Assembly (NCBI RefSeq): GCF_014066305.1
Contig: NW_023501100.1
Coordinates: 36,001-100,000, forward strand
Length of the DNA: 64,000 bases
Direction: 5' to 3'
From: Letharia columbiana
Lineage: Eukaryota > Ascomycota > Lecanoromycetes > Lecanorales > Parmeliaceae
The notes under the pieces are model-generated. The model searched no databases. It was given only the letters and a program-made list of their open reading frames with translations, and had not been told where the DNA came from. The translations under genes and the position numbers were made by a program. Within the stretch, counting starts at the first letter, position 1. Every line of letters starts with the position of its first letter. Positions 28,276-39,410 of the stretch are shown one piece after another.

Positions 28276-29095
28276 TTTCGAGATCTTTATAAAGTATTAT
28301 TCTTAAATATTTAATATTTAATATTTATAAGATATTTAAATCTTACGCGAAAATTTCGTAATTATAATATAAGTATAAATATTATTCTACTTCGAAGTAG
28401 CTAACTTAGCGAATATTCTTTATCTCGCGTCTAAACGATTATTAACTTACGGAAATACTATAAAGAATATTACGAAGAAATTAAGCGATAATAAAACTAT
28501 TATTATTAAAAATACGACTTAGCTCTTTAAGATTTCATATTATATACTCTCTACGATTTTATATTAAATTATTACTTAGTAAGCGAAGAATACTACTATA
28601 ACTTATTCTATTATTCTTATTATATTAATATAATATATTACTATAATAACGTTATAAGAGAAGAATCTACTACGACGATTATAGCTAATTAAGTCTCTAT
28701 AAAAGAAATATTAAACGATATATATTTAAACGAATTAAAATCGTTCGATATCTTACTCTAATAGCTATTTTATTATTTAAAAGATTTTACTACGATAGAA
28801 GATAATATAAGATTTACACCACTAATTAATATATTATCTTTATTTCTTTTCGATATTTCGATACTCTTTCTCTATTTTTTATAGGTAATTATTACGAATT
28901 AATTCTTTATATTTAATATATCTTTCTAATTAGATCTTAGCGCGTCTCTCTTTATATATATATATTTATATATAGATTAAAAACGTATAGTAAGCGATTA
29001 GAGTTTAATTTAACTTAGAGCTAGAGCTAAAATTCGATTTAACTTAGAAAAATTCAACTTTATAAATTTAATTTATAGGCCTTTACTTATATAAT

Positions 29096-29772
29096 AGAAT
29101 ATATTTATAAATTAAATATATTAAATCTAAGATATTTAATTATTATATTCTTAAAAGCGAATATAATAATAAATAATATTATATATTATATATTTCTCTA
29201 GCTTCGTCTAATTTAAACGATTTATATATTCTCTTTTAATATATTTAATTTCTAATTTAATTAGCCTTTAATATAATAATTAATAAGTTTTAAAGCTAAT
29301 TATTATAGTAAATCGATTTATATTTATATCTCGAGATTTTTACTTATAATTAATTATATATAACTCTAAGTCGAGTTATTAATAAAGTTAATTTATTAAT
29401 TATAGCTTTAGACGATTTATTAAGAAAATAACTTACTCGACTAGCGAGATATATTAAGAATAAGATTATTAAATAAATACTTTTTTTTAGATAAGAATAT
29501 AATTAATTAGCGATTTATAGTAATAGAAATAAATTATTTATTATATAGAAAGTAAATAGAATTTAATTTAACTTAGAATTAAGGCTTTTATTTTCTTTAT
29601 TAATTTTATAATAGTAAAAGTAGATTAAAAACGTATAGTAAGCGATTAAAGTTCGATTTAACTTAGAACTAAAGCTAAAATTTCATTTAATTTAAAAAAA
29701 TTCAACTTTATTTAAGTTAGAAAAATGAAAAATTTAACTTTATGAATTTAATTTATAGGCCTTTACTTATTA
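29096..29772 (+). mobile_element. RIP'd DNA ending in a partial R-element 3' end
   Basis: About 29,100-29,540 has no readable gene. From about 29,545 the 3' segment of R-elements reappears (AAACGTATAGTAAGCGATTA, then the AACTTAGAA...TTCAACTTTA region with a small internal duplication) and ends TTTATAGGCCTTTACTTATT at about 29,772. This is a fourth plus-strand 3' end, without its 5' part. Confidence 0.6.
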
Positions 29773-31440
29773 ATACTTAAAATTTTATTTTTAAGTTTTA
29801 ATTTAAACTTAATTAAGAAGAAATTAACTCGATATTTTTTAAAAAATAAAATTAAATTAATTTTTAATTTTTTTAAATAGATTTTAAAAATAAATATCTT
29901 CTAATCGAAGTAATATTTTATTTTTTTTATTTTTTATAAATAAGAAAATAACGATTTACTAAATTCGTAATTAAATTAAATAGAAATTATAAAAAAAATT
30001 TAAAGATTATATATTTTAGATTATAGATTTAATAATATTTATATTATTAAATATTAAAATCGTTTTTTAAAAATTATATATAATAAATAATTCTAACTTA
30101 GTTAATAATAAAATATTTAGAATTTATAAAAAACTTAATTTCGATTACGCGAAATTAGCGTAGAAACTCTCTCTTATTAATATTTTTATAAAAAAAATTT
30201 TTTTTAAAATAAAGTATTTTCGCTTTAATTAATATATTCGCTAAAAATATAATAATAATTAATATAAATAGGTTTTTACTAGTTATAAATAATAAGTTAA
30301 TATTATAAAGTTTATAGTTATAGATCTCTAATATAATTAACTCTTATTTTTATTCTAGATAATAATTTTTAATTTTAATAATTATAAGATATTATTTTAT
30401 AATAAAATTATTAAATAAATAGATAAGCGATTTTTAATAAGCGAATTTTAATAAATAATATTTAAATTTCTTACGCTTTAATAATTATAAGATTAAGTTT
30501 AAAAAGAATCTCTAAAAGCTTATATTTTATTCTATAATTTAAAAAAAAATCTAAAAATTTTAATAAAAAATAGTAAAGTTATTAAAGAATTAAAAGTAAA
30601 GTAAAAGATTTTAATAATTATAAACGCTAATTTATTTATTTATAATAATCTAATTAATTTAATTAAAGAGCGTAGTAATTTTAAATTTATAATTAGTTAT
30701 ATATATAAATTTTAAAATTTTAAAATTTTAAACTTAATTTTATTTTATTCTATTATATATATTAATATAATTTATAAAAATATAAATTTAAAATATTAAG
30801 AGAAATATATCTCGCTTATTTATATTCTTCGTTTTTCGTTTTATTATATTAATAGATATTTTATTCTTTTTAGAAGACTAATAAAATTTATTAAAAATTT
30901 ATAAGAAAATTTTATTTCTAAGTTTACTTCTAATAGCTATAACTTTAAAAGATATTTAAATAATCTATTATTAACTACGAGTAAAGATTTATAAATTAAA
31001 TTTATAATTATTTTTTTAATTAGAGCTATCGAGTAAGTAAATAAGCGATCTTTAATAAGCGATCTTTAATAAGCGATCTTTAATAAGCGATATTTAAATT
31101 CCTTACGCTTTAATAATTATAAGATTAAATTTTAGAATTCTTAAAAATTCGAAAAGCATAAATAGCGCTTTAAAAAATTTTAAAAAAAATCTTAAAATTT
31201 TAATAGAAAATAAAAAAGTAATTCTATATATTAATAATATATATCTATTTTTTTTAATAAGAAAGGCGTAGAAGAATAAGATTTTAATAATTATAAACGT
31301 TAATTTATTTATCTACGATAACTTAATTAATCTAATTAAAGAGCGTAGCGAATTCGAATTTATAATTAACTATATATATATATTTAAGATTTTTAAGCTT
31401 AGCTCTATCTTATTCTTTTATATATATTAATAAAGATCTC
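29773..31440 (-). mobile_element. Fragmented minus-strand R-element pieces and related repeats
   Basis: Two truncated 5' ends lie in reverse orientation, finishing at about 30,775 and 31,430 (TTAGCTCTATCTTATTCTTT is the reverse of the R-element 5' motif). Between them, 30,977-31,135 has a second motif set (CGAGTAAAG, then AAGCGATCTTTAAT in three tandem copies at about 31,046-31,085, then TTACGCTTTAATAATTATAA). The same set recurs at 30,420-30,500 and at 62,625-62,765 beyond the gene island. No gene is readable. Confidence 0.6.
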
Positions 31441-31860
31441 TTTTAAGCGAATAAAAGTATTAGCTTAATCGTTAACTTTAACTAGCGACGTAAATTTATA
31501 CGCTTTAAATCTATTACGATTATAATATTCTAGTCGTATTCTTAAATAAAAGATTATAATTACTAGCGATTACGAACTTTATAATAGAGACGAGAAGATT
31601 TAAGAGAGATATAGACTTTAATCGCTAGAGTTATATTATCTATATTATACTAAAGTTTATTAATTTATAAAGTTAATAAAATTATTTAATTCTTTTATTA
31701 TAGAATTTAATAAGAATTCGATAACTTAAATTATAGTAAAACTATTTATAAATATACTTAAAATATAATTTTCTTTCTTAAATTCATCTTTATACTATAT
31801 AACTACTTCACCGCTATCAAGTATTCGCTAGAGTACTCTAGCGGCCGATCTAATTAGCTA
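31441..31860. other. RIP'd DNA up to the compartment boundary
   Basis: A/T-rich, no readable gene. Composition changes to normal between about 31,800 and 31,880, where CpA and TpG reappear. Confidence 0.6.
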
Positions 31861-32149
31861 GCATCCTAGCGCGAAACTGAGAAAAGCGTTCATGAAAAAT
31901 CTGAGTTGCCTCGGTCGCACCTGTCTTGACAGCTAAAAACACTCATGGAGAACATGTCAAACAGGTTCTCCTTATCCATCGCTAATTCACTACATTAACT
32001 ACATGTATACGTGTAGTAGGATTGATAATGACTAACACCACGCAGCTAACAATGCTGATAATGAATAACACCGTGCAGCCAACAATGCGCGCCATCCATA
32101 AAAGTATCACCTCCCAGCCTACTCACCACTCTCTCCAACGCCTAAGACT
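31861..32149. other. First normal-composition DNA, no gene
   Basis: Balanced base composition. It contains a short imperfect duplication (ACTAACACC...CAGCTAACAATG against AATAACACC...CAGCCAACAATG, at about 32,030-32,088). No supported gene. Confidence 0.5.
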
Positions 32150-33000
32150 TAGTCCGCCCTCCATTTAGGTGACTTGATCTCAAGCTCTAGTAGAGCTATT
32201 AGTAGGGAGCTGCTGCAGAGAAGACCACTATAGCATGAAGTCCCTAATTTTGTCTGGAACAGGGCCCCTGATCCTTGCAAACATGTCCTCCGCATTCTTC
32301 GCTTGATCTGCCTGTCCGTCCCACAACTTGATGGAAGTCTGTGTTGCACTCAACGTCCACGATCCATCAGCTGCCCCAGGCTGCTTGTGGTCCACGACTA
32401 AGTCTCTGGGTGAAAGGATTTGACCTGCTCAATCGCTTGGATCTATTTCTGTCTCAGCGCTAGTGAGGGGTTTCGCAAGATACGAACAAGCATTGTTTCA
32501 GACGATGTCGCCCGTGACCCTCATTTTAGATCAATGACCCACAGGAAGGACCCATCTTCCATGTCGGAATGGTAGCCCGGTACGGCCACCAGCGTGTGAC
32601 TTTTAAGGTCAACGGTCAGATCATCCGAAGGAAGAGTCTTCGCCGGCGGAGATGCCGGAAATCCGGAAATATAATCTGATCCCCTGGAAAACATGTCCTC
32701 AAGAATACTTGATCGTTCGGTGAGATTTGCTCCTCCATGTGGGCAAGGGTACCTTTATTAGCGACAGCAGTGGTGTTTGGGAAATGCTTCTGAAGAGTCG
32801 AAAGGCCAAAGAAATGATCTCCATGCCCATGGGTTACGTAAAGGCAAGTCAAGTGCCGGTCCGGGAAAAGATTTTCGACCCAGTCGGGCAAAGGTTTGGC
32901 CTGTTTTGTTGTGACAAGAGGGTCCACGAGAATGGCTTGATGAGCAGAGGATATAAGCGTGGCGGTGGTGGGAGTCCATAGTTGTGTTATGTTATCGGGG
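32150..33000 (-). pseudogene. Metallo-beta-lactamase-fold hydrolase pseudogene
   Basis: A conceptual protein runs across three frames on the minus strand. The N-terminal part (about 33,000-32,690) contains L-I-S-S-A-H-Q-A-I-L-V-D-P and the zinc-binding motif T-H-G-H-G-D-H (HxHxDH) followed by L-A-H-M. After a frameshift near 32,675 come K-S-H-T-L-V-A-V-P-G-Y-H-S-D and a GDIV-stop-NNACSYL block, where family members usually have GDxVYN. The C-terminal part ends A-E-D-M-F-A-R-I-R, then DFML-stop-WSS at about 32,290-32,195. At least three in-frame stops and two frameshifts are present, and no ATG opens the first frame. Fungal proteins of this type are about 290-310 aa with unknown substrates. 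It sits 300 bp from the A/T block. Confidence 0.7.
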
Positions 33001-33635
33001 GATTGGAATTGCAGGAACTGCAGGGATTGCAGGAGCTACAAAAACATCGGCGCGCAATGACGAGAGCGCCATTCAAGGGTCTCGGGATTTTGAGTGAGTT
33101 GCAAGAGCACGAGTAGACTCTTAGTATCTGGTATAAGAGGCGGGATTGAGTTCTCACGAACAACTTGAGAGTTCGAGTACATATACACCAGCCAAGAAGC
33201 CCCACTAAGGCCGAAAATTGCGAGATGCTATCAAGTCGTCCAACTCTTCTACGGAGAATCCTGCGACCAGTCCTGGTAAGACGTAACGCAATTGGATTTC
33301 ACGGGCTATGAGCGTCTAAGGTCGAGGATAGCCACTCCCAGTGTTACAGGCGCTGTCAAGGAGACTACGAGTGGATATTATGGCCGTGCTCTGAGTTCTA
33401 CATCATGTATGTGGCAAGTATTTCAAACTTCCAACCTAATGTTACACAGGAAGGATATCAAGCCTTGCAGCTGGTGCAACATCTTCGTCCATGATTCTTC
33501 CCTAACAGTTCGTAAACGCACTAGGCGCAAGATTTCAATCCTCCACTTCAACAGGTACAGCTCGATGTGTAACCAGACGTCAACGTCTGCGGACACGACG
33601 TCTGCCTGTAATAGACGATCTGGCCACCACCTGTA
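33001..33635. other. Intergenic, no supported gene
   Basis: The 142-aa plus-strand frame at 33,292-33,720 runs antisense into the CBM1/GH45-like gene, shows no family features and is treated as a shadow. A short 9-bp periodicity (TGCAGGAAC / TGCAGGGAT) lies at 33,010-33,035. Confidence 0.5.
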
Positions 33636-34680
33636 TCAATCAGCACTCAATTCAACATATCGAGGGTTCGAATCTCGCTCACCATTCCAAGTGGTTCCAT
33701 CGGACCCGACAGCTGCCTGACCATGTGACCAAGGAGGACCTGTCTGGATATCAAAATGCACCGAGCATAACGAACTATCCTTGTAATCATCGCTCGTGCT
33801 CCCACACCAATGGTCTCCCGCAGAATAGCAGGAATCGACAATCTGCAGCGTGATCATGGAACCGCTTCCGACGCCATCGTTGTAGGCATTGAAGCCGCTT
33901 GTAAAGAGCTCATAGCAGCCACCGCAGGCCTCTCCACAGTTCGGTTGGCCACCGCCGTTGATCTTGCCTTGGAAGAGCTTCTGGTTGACGGCGCCGTTAT
34001 AGACGCCAGAGCTGCCGCCCCATTCCCAAGAATTCTGTCCACAGTCACAGGAGCTGCCCATCCAGCCATAGTACTATGACAAATTCAGCAATGGTCCACG
34101 AAGGTTAATGATTGTCAAAAACTTACCGACGTAGAAGCTATACCGTCCCAACCACCTGGTGCGCTGGTAGAGGTGCAGTCACCTGTGGTAGCAGCCTGTG
34201 AATTGCTGCTACCAGATGCTGTATCGGAGTTGGTGTTCGGTGAGGCGCCATTGCCAGTGCCGCTTCCAGAGCTAGTATCACCGGTGGAAGAAGTGGTCGA
34301 ACTTGAGGAGTCCGTAGCAGTGTCCCCAGGTTGTTGGCATTGCCAAGAGGACTCGGGAGCCCAAGAACCGCCGACTTGCTCACGACATTGTGCATATGCT
34401 GTTCCAATCATCAGAAACTCCCATGGTAGATCCTGATGGATCCAACGCCAAGTATCGAATGGAATATATAGATTCTGTACGTACTGTCGTCTTTACAAAT
34501 ACATTCACTTCCTGAGGCGCATGGTAGCGGTCCGTTGATGCCTTGGCTAGGATAGTTGCAAGCCCCCCACAATGGCACCAGTGTAGAGCCTTGACGCCTG
34601 GAGACATGTCCGCCTGCTGCTCGGGTACCCTCAGGGTAACCAGTACTCGCGAGGAGCAGGAGCAAGCTAATCGAGTACAT
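33636..34680 (-). CDS. Secreted CBM1 + GH45/expansin-like (double-psi barrel) protein
   Basis: Three exons on the minus strand: 34,680-34,485, 34,398-34,127, 34,073-33,636. The introns are 86 bp (GTACGT...CAG) and 53 bp (GTAAGT...TAG), both frame-consistent, giving 301 aa. Order: signal peptide (1 to about 20), fungal cellulose-binding module CBM1 at about 35-71 (Cys41, 54, 60, 70; the usual aromatics are partly changed and the first intron splits the module), Ser/Thr/Gly linker at about 90-140, then a cysteine-rich double-psi barrel at about 157-290 with C-D-C-G, Y-N-G-A-V-N-Q-K-L-F, C-G-E-A-C-G-G-C-Y-E-L and H-F-D (262-264). This pattern is shared by GH45 endoglucanases and expansin-like proteins. 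Probable role: loosening or hydrolysis of plant cellulose/glucan outside the cell. The last 12-15 residues look atypical. Confidence 0.8.
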
Positions 34681-36823
34681 GATTGGATGTTGTTGCGGAC
34701 CTTTCTGGTAATCTTGACGATGTGCCGGCTCAAAAGGTGATCTTAGTCTCCAGCACAGGATAACGCTTCGTTGTTGTGAGAAGCCTGGTTCAGAACCTGG
34801 AGGTCGTAAATAGGGACGAGGGGGTCGATATAAGCATATGGAGTTGGAAGATTTGGTAGATGCCGTATGACTCCACGCCCGCTATGAACGCCTGAAACTA
34901 GAATGATACATTGATAGCGGCATGATGACTGTTAGCTGACCGACGGCAAGAGGAAGTGTATGCATGTCACCCAGAAGACCATGGAGCCGAGCACGGATTC
35001 CTTCACGCTGTGCTAGACTTACCCCCTTAATTGGAGGCCCAGATAACATTCTCTAGGCAGAAGTTCTGAGACGGGTAGAAGGCGGGATACTGGGAGCGTG
35101 TGGTACGGTTGGCATGATCCAGGAGATACGAAACAGCAAGAATACAAGCCGCGAAGATTTCCGTATGATCTGCGAACCTGCATATTCGAGTTTCCGATTG
35201 ACGCTAATATTCTGAGATGCCCAAAATACAGGAAAATACCGATTGAACTGTTCTGTTCCCTCTCCTCAGAGTGAAGGGCATAGATGATCTTCCTCCCTCA
35301 TCGTGACTTGCCGTAGGTTGGTAGCCTAGCTCCAAGGCGTTTGGGTCCCCATGGCCTTGGTCACAAGCAGTTATTGAGCCAGTAAGAGCGGCATCAGAAG
35401 CATATTTGCTGTCTCAGGCTGTCAGACAAGTCATCTCTCCCAGGCTTCTCGTTTCGAAGCAGGGCAAAAGTATCTTTGGGAGTTTTTGCAGACGCCACAG
35501 AGTCTCACTCCTATCGACGTGGGATAGCGTGTATTCACAAGGTCTAAGATAACTGTCGCAGAGGATGCTGATGAGACGACAATCTTCCTACAGTTGTGGT
35601 TTCGTCCGGGCGGGTCGCATGAAGGCTAAAAAGTCTCGAATATCCTCCGGGCCGCGTGGAGCGTGGGGGGTGATAATTAGTACCCCGAGCACTTAAATCC
35701 ACGGCCAGGGCTCAATTCCTCCAAAGAATCTTCCATTGTATCTCAAATTAGGGATGGCCTTATCATGGGCTGCCTAAATTGTATTTAACTGCAGGAAATG
35801 AACAGGAAATGAAGGAAAGCGCAGGATTTAGCATTGAGAGGGGGTGAATATGCCCTATTCTCTTTTGTCACGGCCTGCAGAACGTTTCGCCGTCCATTTC
35901 ACTCCCGCACTACATCGCTGCCATGAAGTTCTTCACATGGAGTACTGATCGGCAAGTTGGTAGCTCCGCGGTGTATTCGTATCGCTAAGTCAAACATAAA
36001 TGAAAGGCTTCACGTTTCATCTCATCAAGGCGGAAAACTAAATGATACCACCACAAGATATTCGCCTCATTGGAATTCAAGACATACAACATAGGGTTAT
36101 GCGCAATCTCCGTCGCCCATTCTAGATTTTTGACAAAAAGCTGCCGTGCGTCTCCAAGGCCGATTGGACCTGCAGACCGACCAGTCTTTTTTGAATGAGT
36201 CCAGACCCCCACTTGCCTGGCGGTATCTCTTTTGTGGCATTATAGTGGTTACATCGATGGTTTCTCTATTGCTAGTTGTTTAAATGAACCTTAGTCCTCA
36301 ATGTCGATCATGTCTTGCAGGTGCCCTGAAGCGTTAGGGTTGAGCTTAGCTGACCGTTAATCTGAGCTCTGGACGGGGCTTTCAACACCCTTCTCATAAA
36401 GCTATCTATGTCTCACGTTCATCCGGCTGGAAGAGCCCTGAAACTGCTCGGTAGTAGAGAAATTGGCCTATGAATCTGAACAGATTCTTCTTCTGTTCAT
36501 TCAAGAGCATGCTTTGGATTAGTGATATGGTATCTATACACCGGTAGGACTAACACAACACCTTGATTGGCTTGCCAAAATGACATCTTTTCAGACTTTC
36601 GATCTTCTACGTGCTATTAAGCCAGGCTTTAAGTCATGCACTGTTGCCCAGAAGGTCTTCCCTCCGACGTGAGCATTTCCTTGGAATTATTGTGTAGAAA
36701 CTACGAGGCTCCCTGTTTGTCCAAGTGGCTGGGAGAGAAATTTGATTCTTACCGGTAGAAAGAGGTGACAGGTGACGACCGAGTCTATGCGAAAGTCAAA
36801 ACGCACGACTCCAGGAATACCCA
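34681..36823. other. 2.1 kb intergenic region, no supported gene
   Basis: Normal composition, no frame with family features. A 75-aa minus frame at 35,985-36,212 has a plausible C-terminus-like sequence (L-W-W-Y-H-L-V-F-R-L-D) but no convincing upstream exon; I leave it unassigned. The first 200 bp should hold the promoter of the CBM1 gene. Confidence 0.4.
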
Positions 36824-37537
36824 TCATCTATCCAAACCAGTCCCACCCTCCCAAAACAGTCTCCCAATCCCCACTCTTCCCAATCCGAGGACAAATATAT
36901 CAAAGCTCAACTCAACATACTCCCAGTTCTGCATGAACTTCCCGATGCCCAGTAACGCATACCTCCATGTCTCCCATGTCATTTCCTCCCTTGGCCGAAC
37001 CACCATGTCCACCCTGTCAACATACCGTTCACTATAACGTAGCTCTTGTGTGTCTATTTCATTATCTGGTTGGTGTGCTGCAGCGTCTTCGTAGCCGGCC
37101 CCGATGACCATTTGGGTCGCCTCGAAGGTCTCGGAGTTAGTGTCTTTGTTTCTCTTGAGCAATGATTGGGGAACACGATCGACTCTGCAGCAGGGGATGT
37201 AACACCAAGGCCACAAGATGATAACGAGAGGATGACTCACAATTGCGTCGCTGAGATAATGACCATAATTGTAGAATGTGATTGTGACATTGGTGCAAGG
37301 AACGCGGTAAGAGTAAAGCGAAGGGGGTAGATTACTGCTCGCAAGTCCTTTTAATCACTCGCTGTCTTTTCAGTGATGGCCTTGAACATACTTGGAGGAA
37401 CCGGGGAGCCAGAGAGTGCAAGGGTATGTGAGATTCGGGTTTAGACTGCGGAATGGAGAAAGCGAGGGTGGTGCAGAAAGCGAAGGTGTGAACGTAAGGA
37501 AAGGGACTTGAAGGAGAAGAAGATAGTGAACCCACAT
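36824..37537 (-). CDS. Small secreted protein, fungal family of unknown function
   Basis: Two exons on the minus strand, 37,537-37,392 and 37,334-36,824, with a 57-bp GTATGT...CAG intron, give 218 aa. The N-terminus (MWVHYLLLLQVPFLTF) looks like a signal peptide. Next come a Pro-rich stretch, Y-P-C-T-L-W-L-P, then Y-R-V-P-C-T-N-V-T-I-T-F-Y-N-Y-G. The C-terminal half has M-T-W-E-T-W-R-Y-A-L-L-G-I-G-K-F-M and E-L-S-F-D-I-F, ending in a G-x-G-x-V-G-I-G-R run. I know this layout from small predicted-secreted ascomycete proteins without assigned function. A 56-bp GTGAGT...CAG stretch at 37,240-37,185 looks like another intron, but removing it breaks the frame, and it encodes an unusually hydrophobic insert (LVIILWPWCYIPCC). 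Either the splice sites differ from mine or the copy is slightly damaged. Confidence 0.6.
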
Positions 37538-37818
37538 CTTGAAAATTTTTGACACAAGAGTATCACCAGAAGTCTTAGAAACAGCACTTTCATGATATAC
37601 CACACCCGTATCATCCTCGCGCGTATCAAGGTTGTTGGATTTCCATGTAGGGTGCTAAGTATATATCCGATTGCCGCGATAGCATATTGCAGCTCCTATC
37701 AGTGATCGTCCCCGGGGAGTGGTCACACTAAGTCGGTCCCTCTTGTTGATAGGGAATTAGACTTAAGGTTAAGTGGGAGGGGCGAAGACCGATGAGCGAT
37801 TGCGATTTAACCCAGCCT

Positions 37819-38254
37819 CTAACGGACTCGACCCATTATTGCGTTCACAATCATTTTCCTTCGGCCGAACATATCCCTAGGATCCCCAGCTCTCCCCGAC
37901 GATTTTTGACTTTTTTCTTTCTCGCCGTTCTTGCCCTCTCCCCTTTTCCCACTCATCCATATCGACTCTAGCTCCCGATCAACCATCAACCTCGCCTGCT
38001 CCTCCCTAACATTCTTCCTCTTCCTCATCATAACCACTGGCCCCATCATAATCGTGCCAAAGACACTCTACACCAACCACACAACCACCAAATAACAAGG
38101 CCTCTATTTACCCTAATGCTCCACGCTTGACCCAAAGATCATGATCAAGTATTTTTTGTACTGGACCCGGCAGCGAGACGGTCGGGATCCGAGGTATTCT
38201 GAAATGCTCCTTTTTTAATCGTTCTCTCGATTCAGAGTCGTCATGGCAAGCCAT
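37819..38254 (-). CDS. Possible small gene, 129 aa, unknown
   Basis: Weak model: exon 1 38,254-38,112, intron 38,111-38,066 (GTAAAT...GAG-end, 46 bp), exon 2 38,065-37,819. The joined product starts MACHDDSESRERL, has a short hydrophobic patch (G-A-L-G-V-F-G-T-I-M-M-G-P-V-V-M-M) followed by a strongly charged helix-like segment (R-K-R-K-N-V-R-E-E-Q-A-R-L), and ends Lys/Arg-rich. One membrane-anchoring helix near the middle is possible. I do not recognise the family. It could equally be two chance frames. Confidence 0.3.
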
Positions 38255-39410
38255 CGTTGGTAGATCCTCCTCCAAAGACCCGCAACATTGGACGGAATGC
38301 GGTCCCAGAATACAAAATAGAGTCTTGTGGTGATGAGAATGTCTTGCACCCACCCAGACAGGGAAGCTACCGCAACGGGAACTATCTTTGCACGTGCAGA
38401 ACCACACGTGCTACATGCCTAGATATACACCGCTGTATGCTAGGTATGACACAGCAAGACGTACGATTTTACACGACAAATCCGCAAAGTGCGTTGAACA
38501 TAAAAAGTTTATGGTGTGGAGCTTACACCGATAGTTGCGGAAACCCTGTTTGGGACGAAAGGAGCACGTTCATGATTCACGCTTTTCTTTCTAGAGGTTG
38601 CAGAGACCTCCTGTTTGATTGATAGTTATCCAAGGGATTGACCTGCGTTTGTGTTTCGCCGCAAATAGAGCGGGTCATTATCTATTGTCTCCTTCGAGGT
38701 CTCTGTGCCTCTAAGAACAACGACTTCAACCCCTTCGCCGGATTCCTGGGCGGTCAAGATCACAGCGAAAGCTTCGCCGTTCGCACTCTGGACGTCAACG
38801 CGACAACAGACATGTGTGAGAGATCTAGTACGACTTCCAACCCTCAGACCCCGTCGTGAGTAGTAGAACCGGAGGCAGTTTGATGAACTCCGCATCTCAG
38901 GATTGGTTTTCGACTGCGAGGATCTATTATCGTGGAAGTATGGCCCTATGACAGAGAACTGCTCATGTAACCTGATTGGAAGACAGGAGAAGGAGATGTT
39001 CGAACGAGATGTTCAACGCAGTGCTTTAAGTTGGTATTGGGAGCAGCTGCGACAGCATCGTGCGAGAATGGCAAGAGAATCTATCATGCTCTTTCAATTG
39101 GTAATGAAAGCGCGAGCGTGTCAAATGTATGAGGAGGATTGTTGGGATGAGAGTCAAGGCTGTATCCGGTCTTTTCACACAGAGTCAGCTGTCTTGAGGC
39201 CTGTTGCAGTAACGAGCCGAGTGAAGAAGTCTATACACGCCTAGCCAAATATTAACAGCAATCGCGACGCCGTAGTGCTCTATTCAGCACGTCAGCGCCA
39301 AAAGCCTGGCCAATTTGTCTCCCTGACCACGCAAGGATTCGCAGCTGTAATGAAGCTCACTGTGCGAGCCTGTGTCTTAGATATGCCTCTCGTCTCGGAG
39401 CCACAGTCCA
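38255..39410. other. Intergenic or decayed region, no recognisable gene
   Basis: Only short frames. The longest is a 113-aa plus frame at 38,903-39,244 with an acidic, Cys/Met-rich product and no family features; a 73-aa plus frame lies upstream (38,638-38,859). Neither could be joined into a convincing gene. Confidence 0.4.

Larger units (their letters stand above)
26720..28444. mobile_element. 1.7 kb non-autonomous element with terminal inverted repeats
   Basis: TAATAATCGTTTAGACGCG at 26,720-26,738 is perfectly inverted at 28,426-28,444. Base composition and repeat content inside differ from the R-element around it, and R-element minisatellite resumes on both sides, so this is an insertion. 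No transposase is readable inside, so a MITE-like or internally deleted DNA transposon is the simplest reading. The first 270 bp still contain C-rich words (AGCTCTACCCCC), hence uneven RIP. I could not define a target-site duplication. Confidence 0.75.
24981..29095 (+). mobile_element. R-element copy C, split by a nested insertion
   Basis: Begins immediately at the end of copy B (ACTTATATAATAGAATAAGA at the junction) and ends at TTTATAGGCCTTTACTTATA near 29,095. Removing the nested element (26,720-28,444) leaves about 2.4 kb, matching copies A and B. It contains the longest 9-bp microsatellite of the window. Minisatellite modules run 25,890-26,700 and 28,450-28,620, with the 3' segment after that. 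Confidence 0.75.

Noticed and set aside
33600..33690. Complete tRNA on the plus strand
   Set aside because: Only the T-arm is convincing; no D arm, anticodon arm or matching 5' acceptor could be folded upstream.
33292..33720. Plus-strand gene, 142 aa
   Set aside because: Antisense overlap with the CBM1/GH45-like gene, no domain or signal; its tail is the tRNA-like T-arm.
37185..37240. Second intron in the small secreted protein gene (GTGAGT...CAG, 56 bp)
   Set aside because: Removing it shifts the frame and destroys the conserved C-terminal half; kept as coding but flagged.
38255..39410. Two-exon plus-strand gene from frames at 38,638 and 38,903
   Set aside because: No frame-consistent splice or family pattern found.
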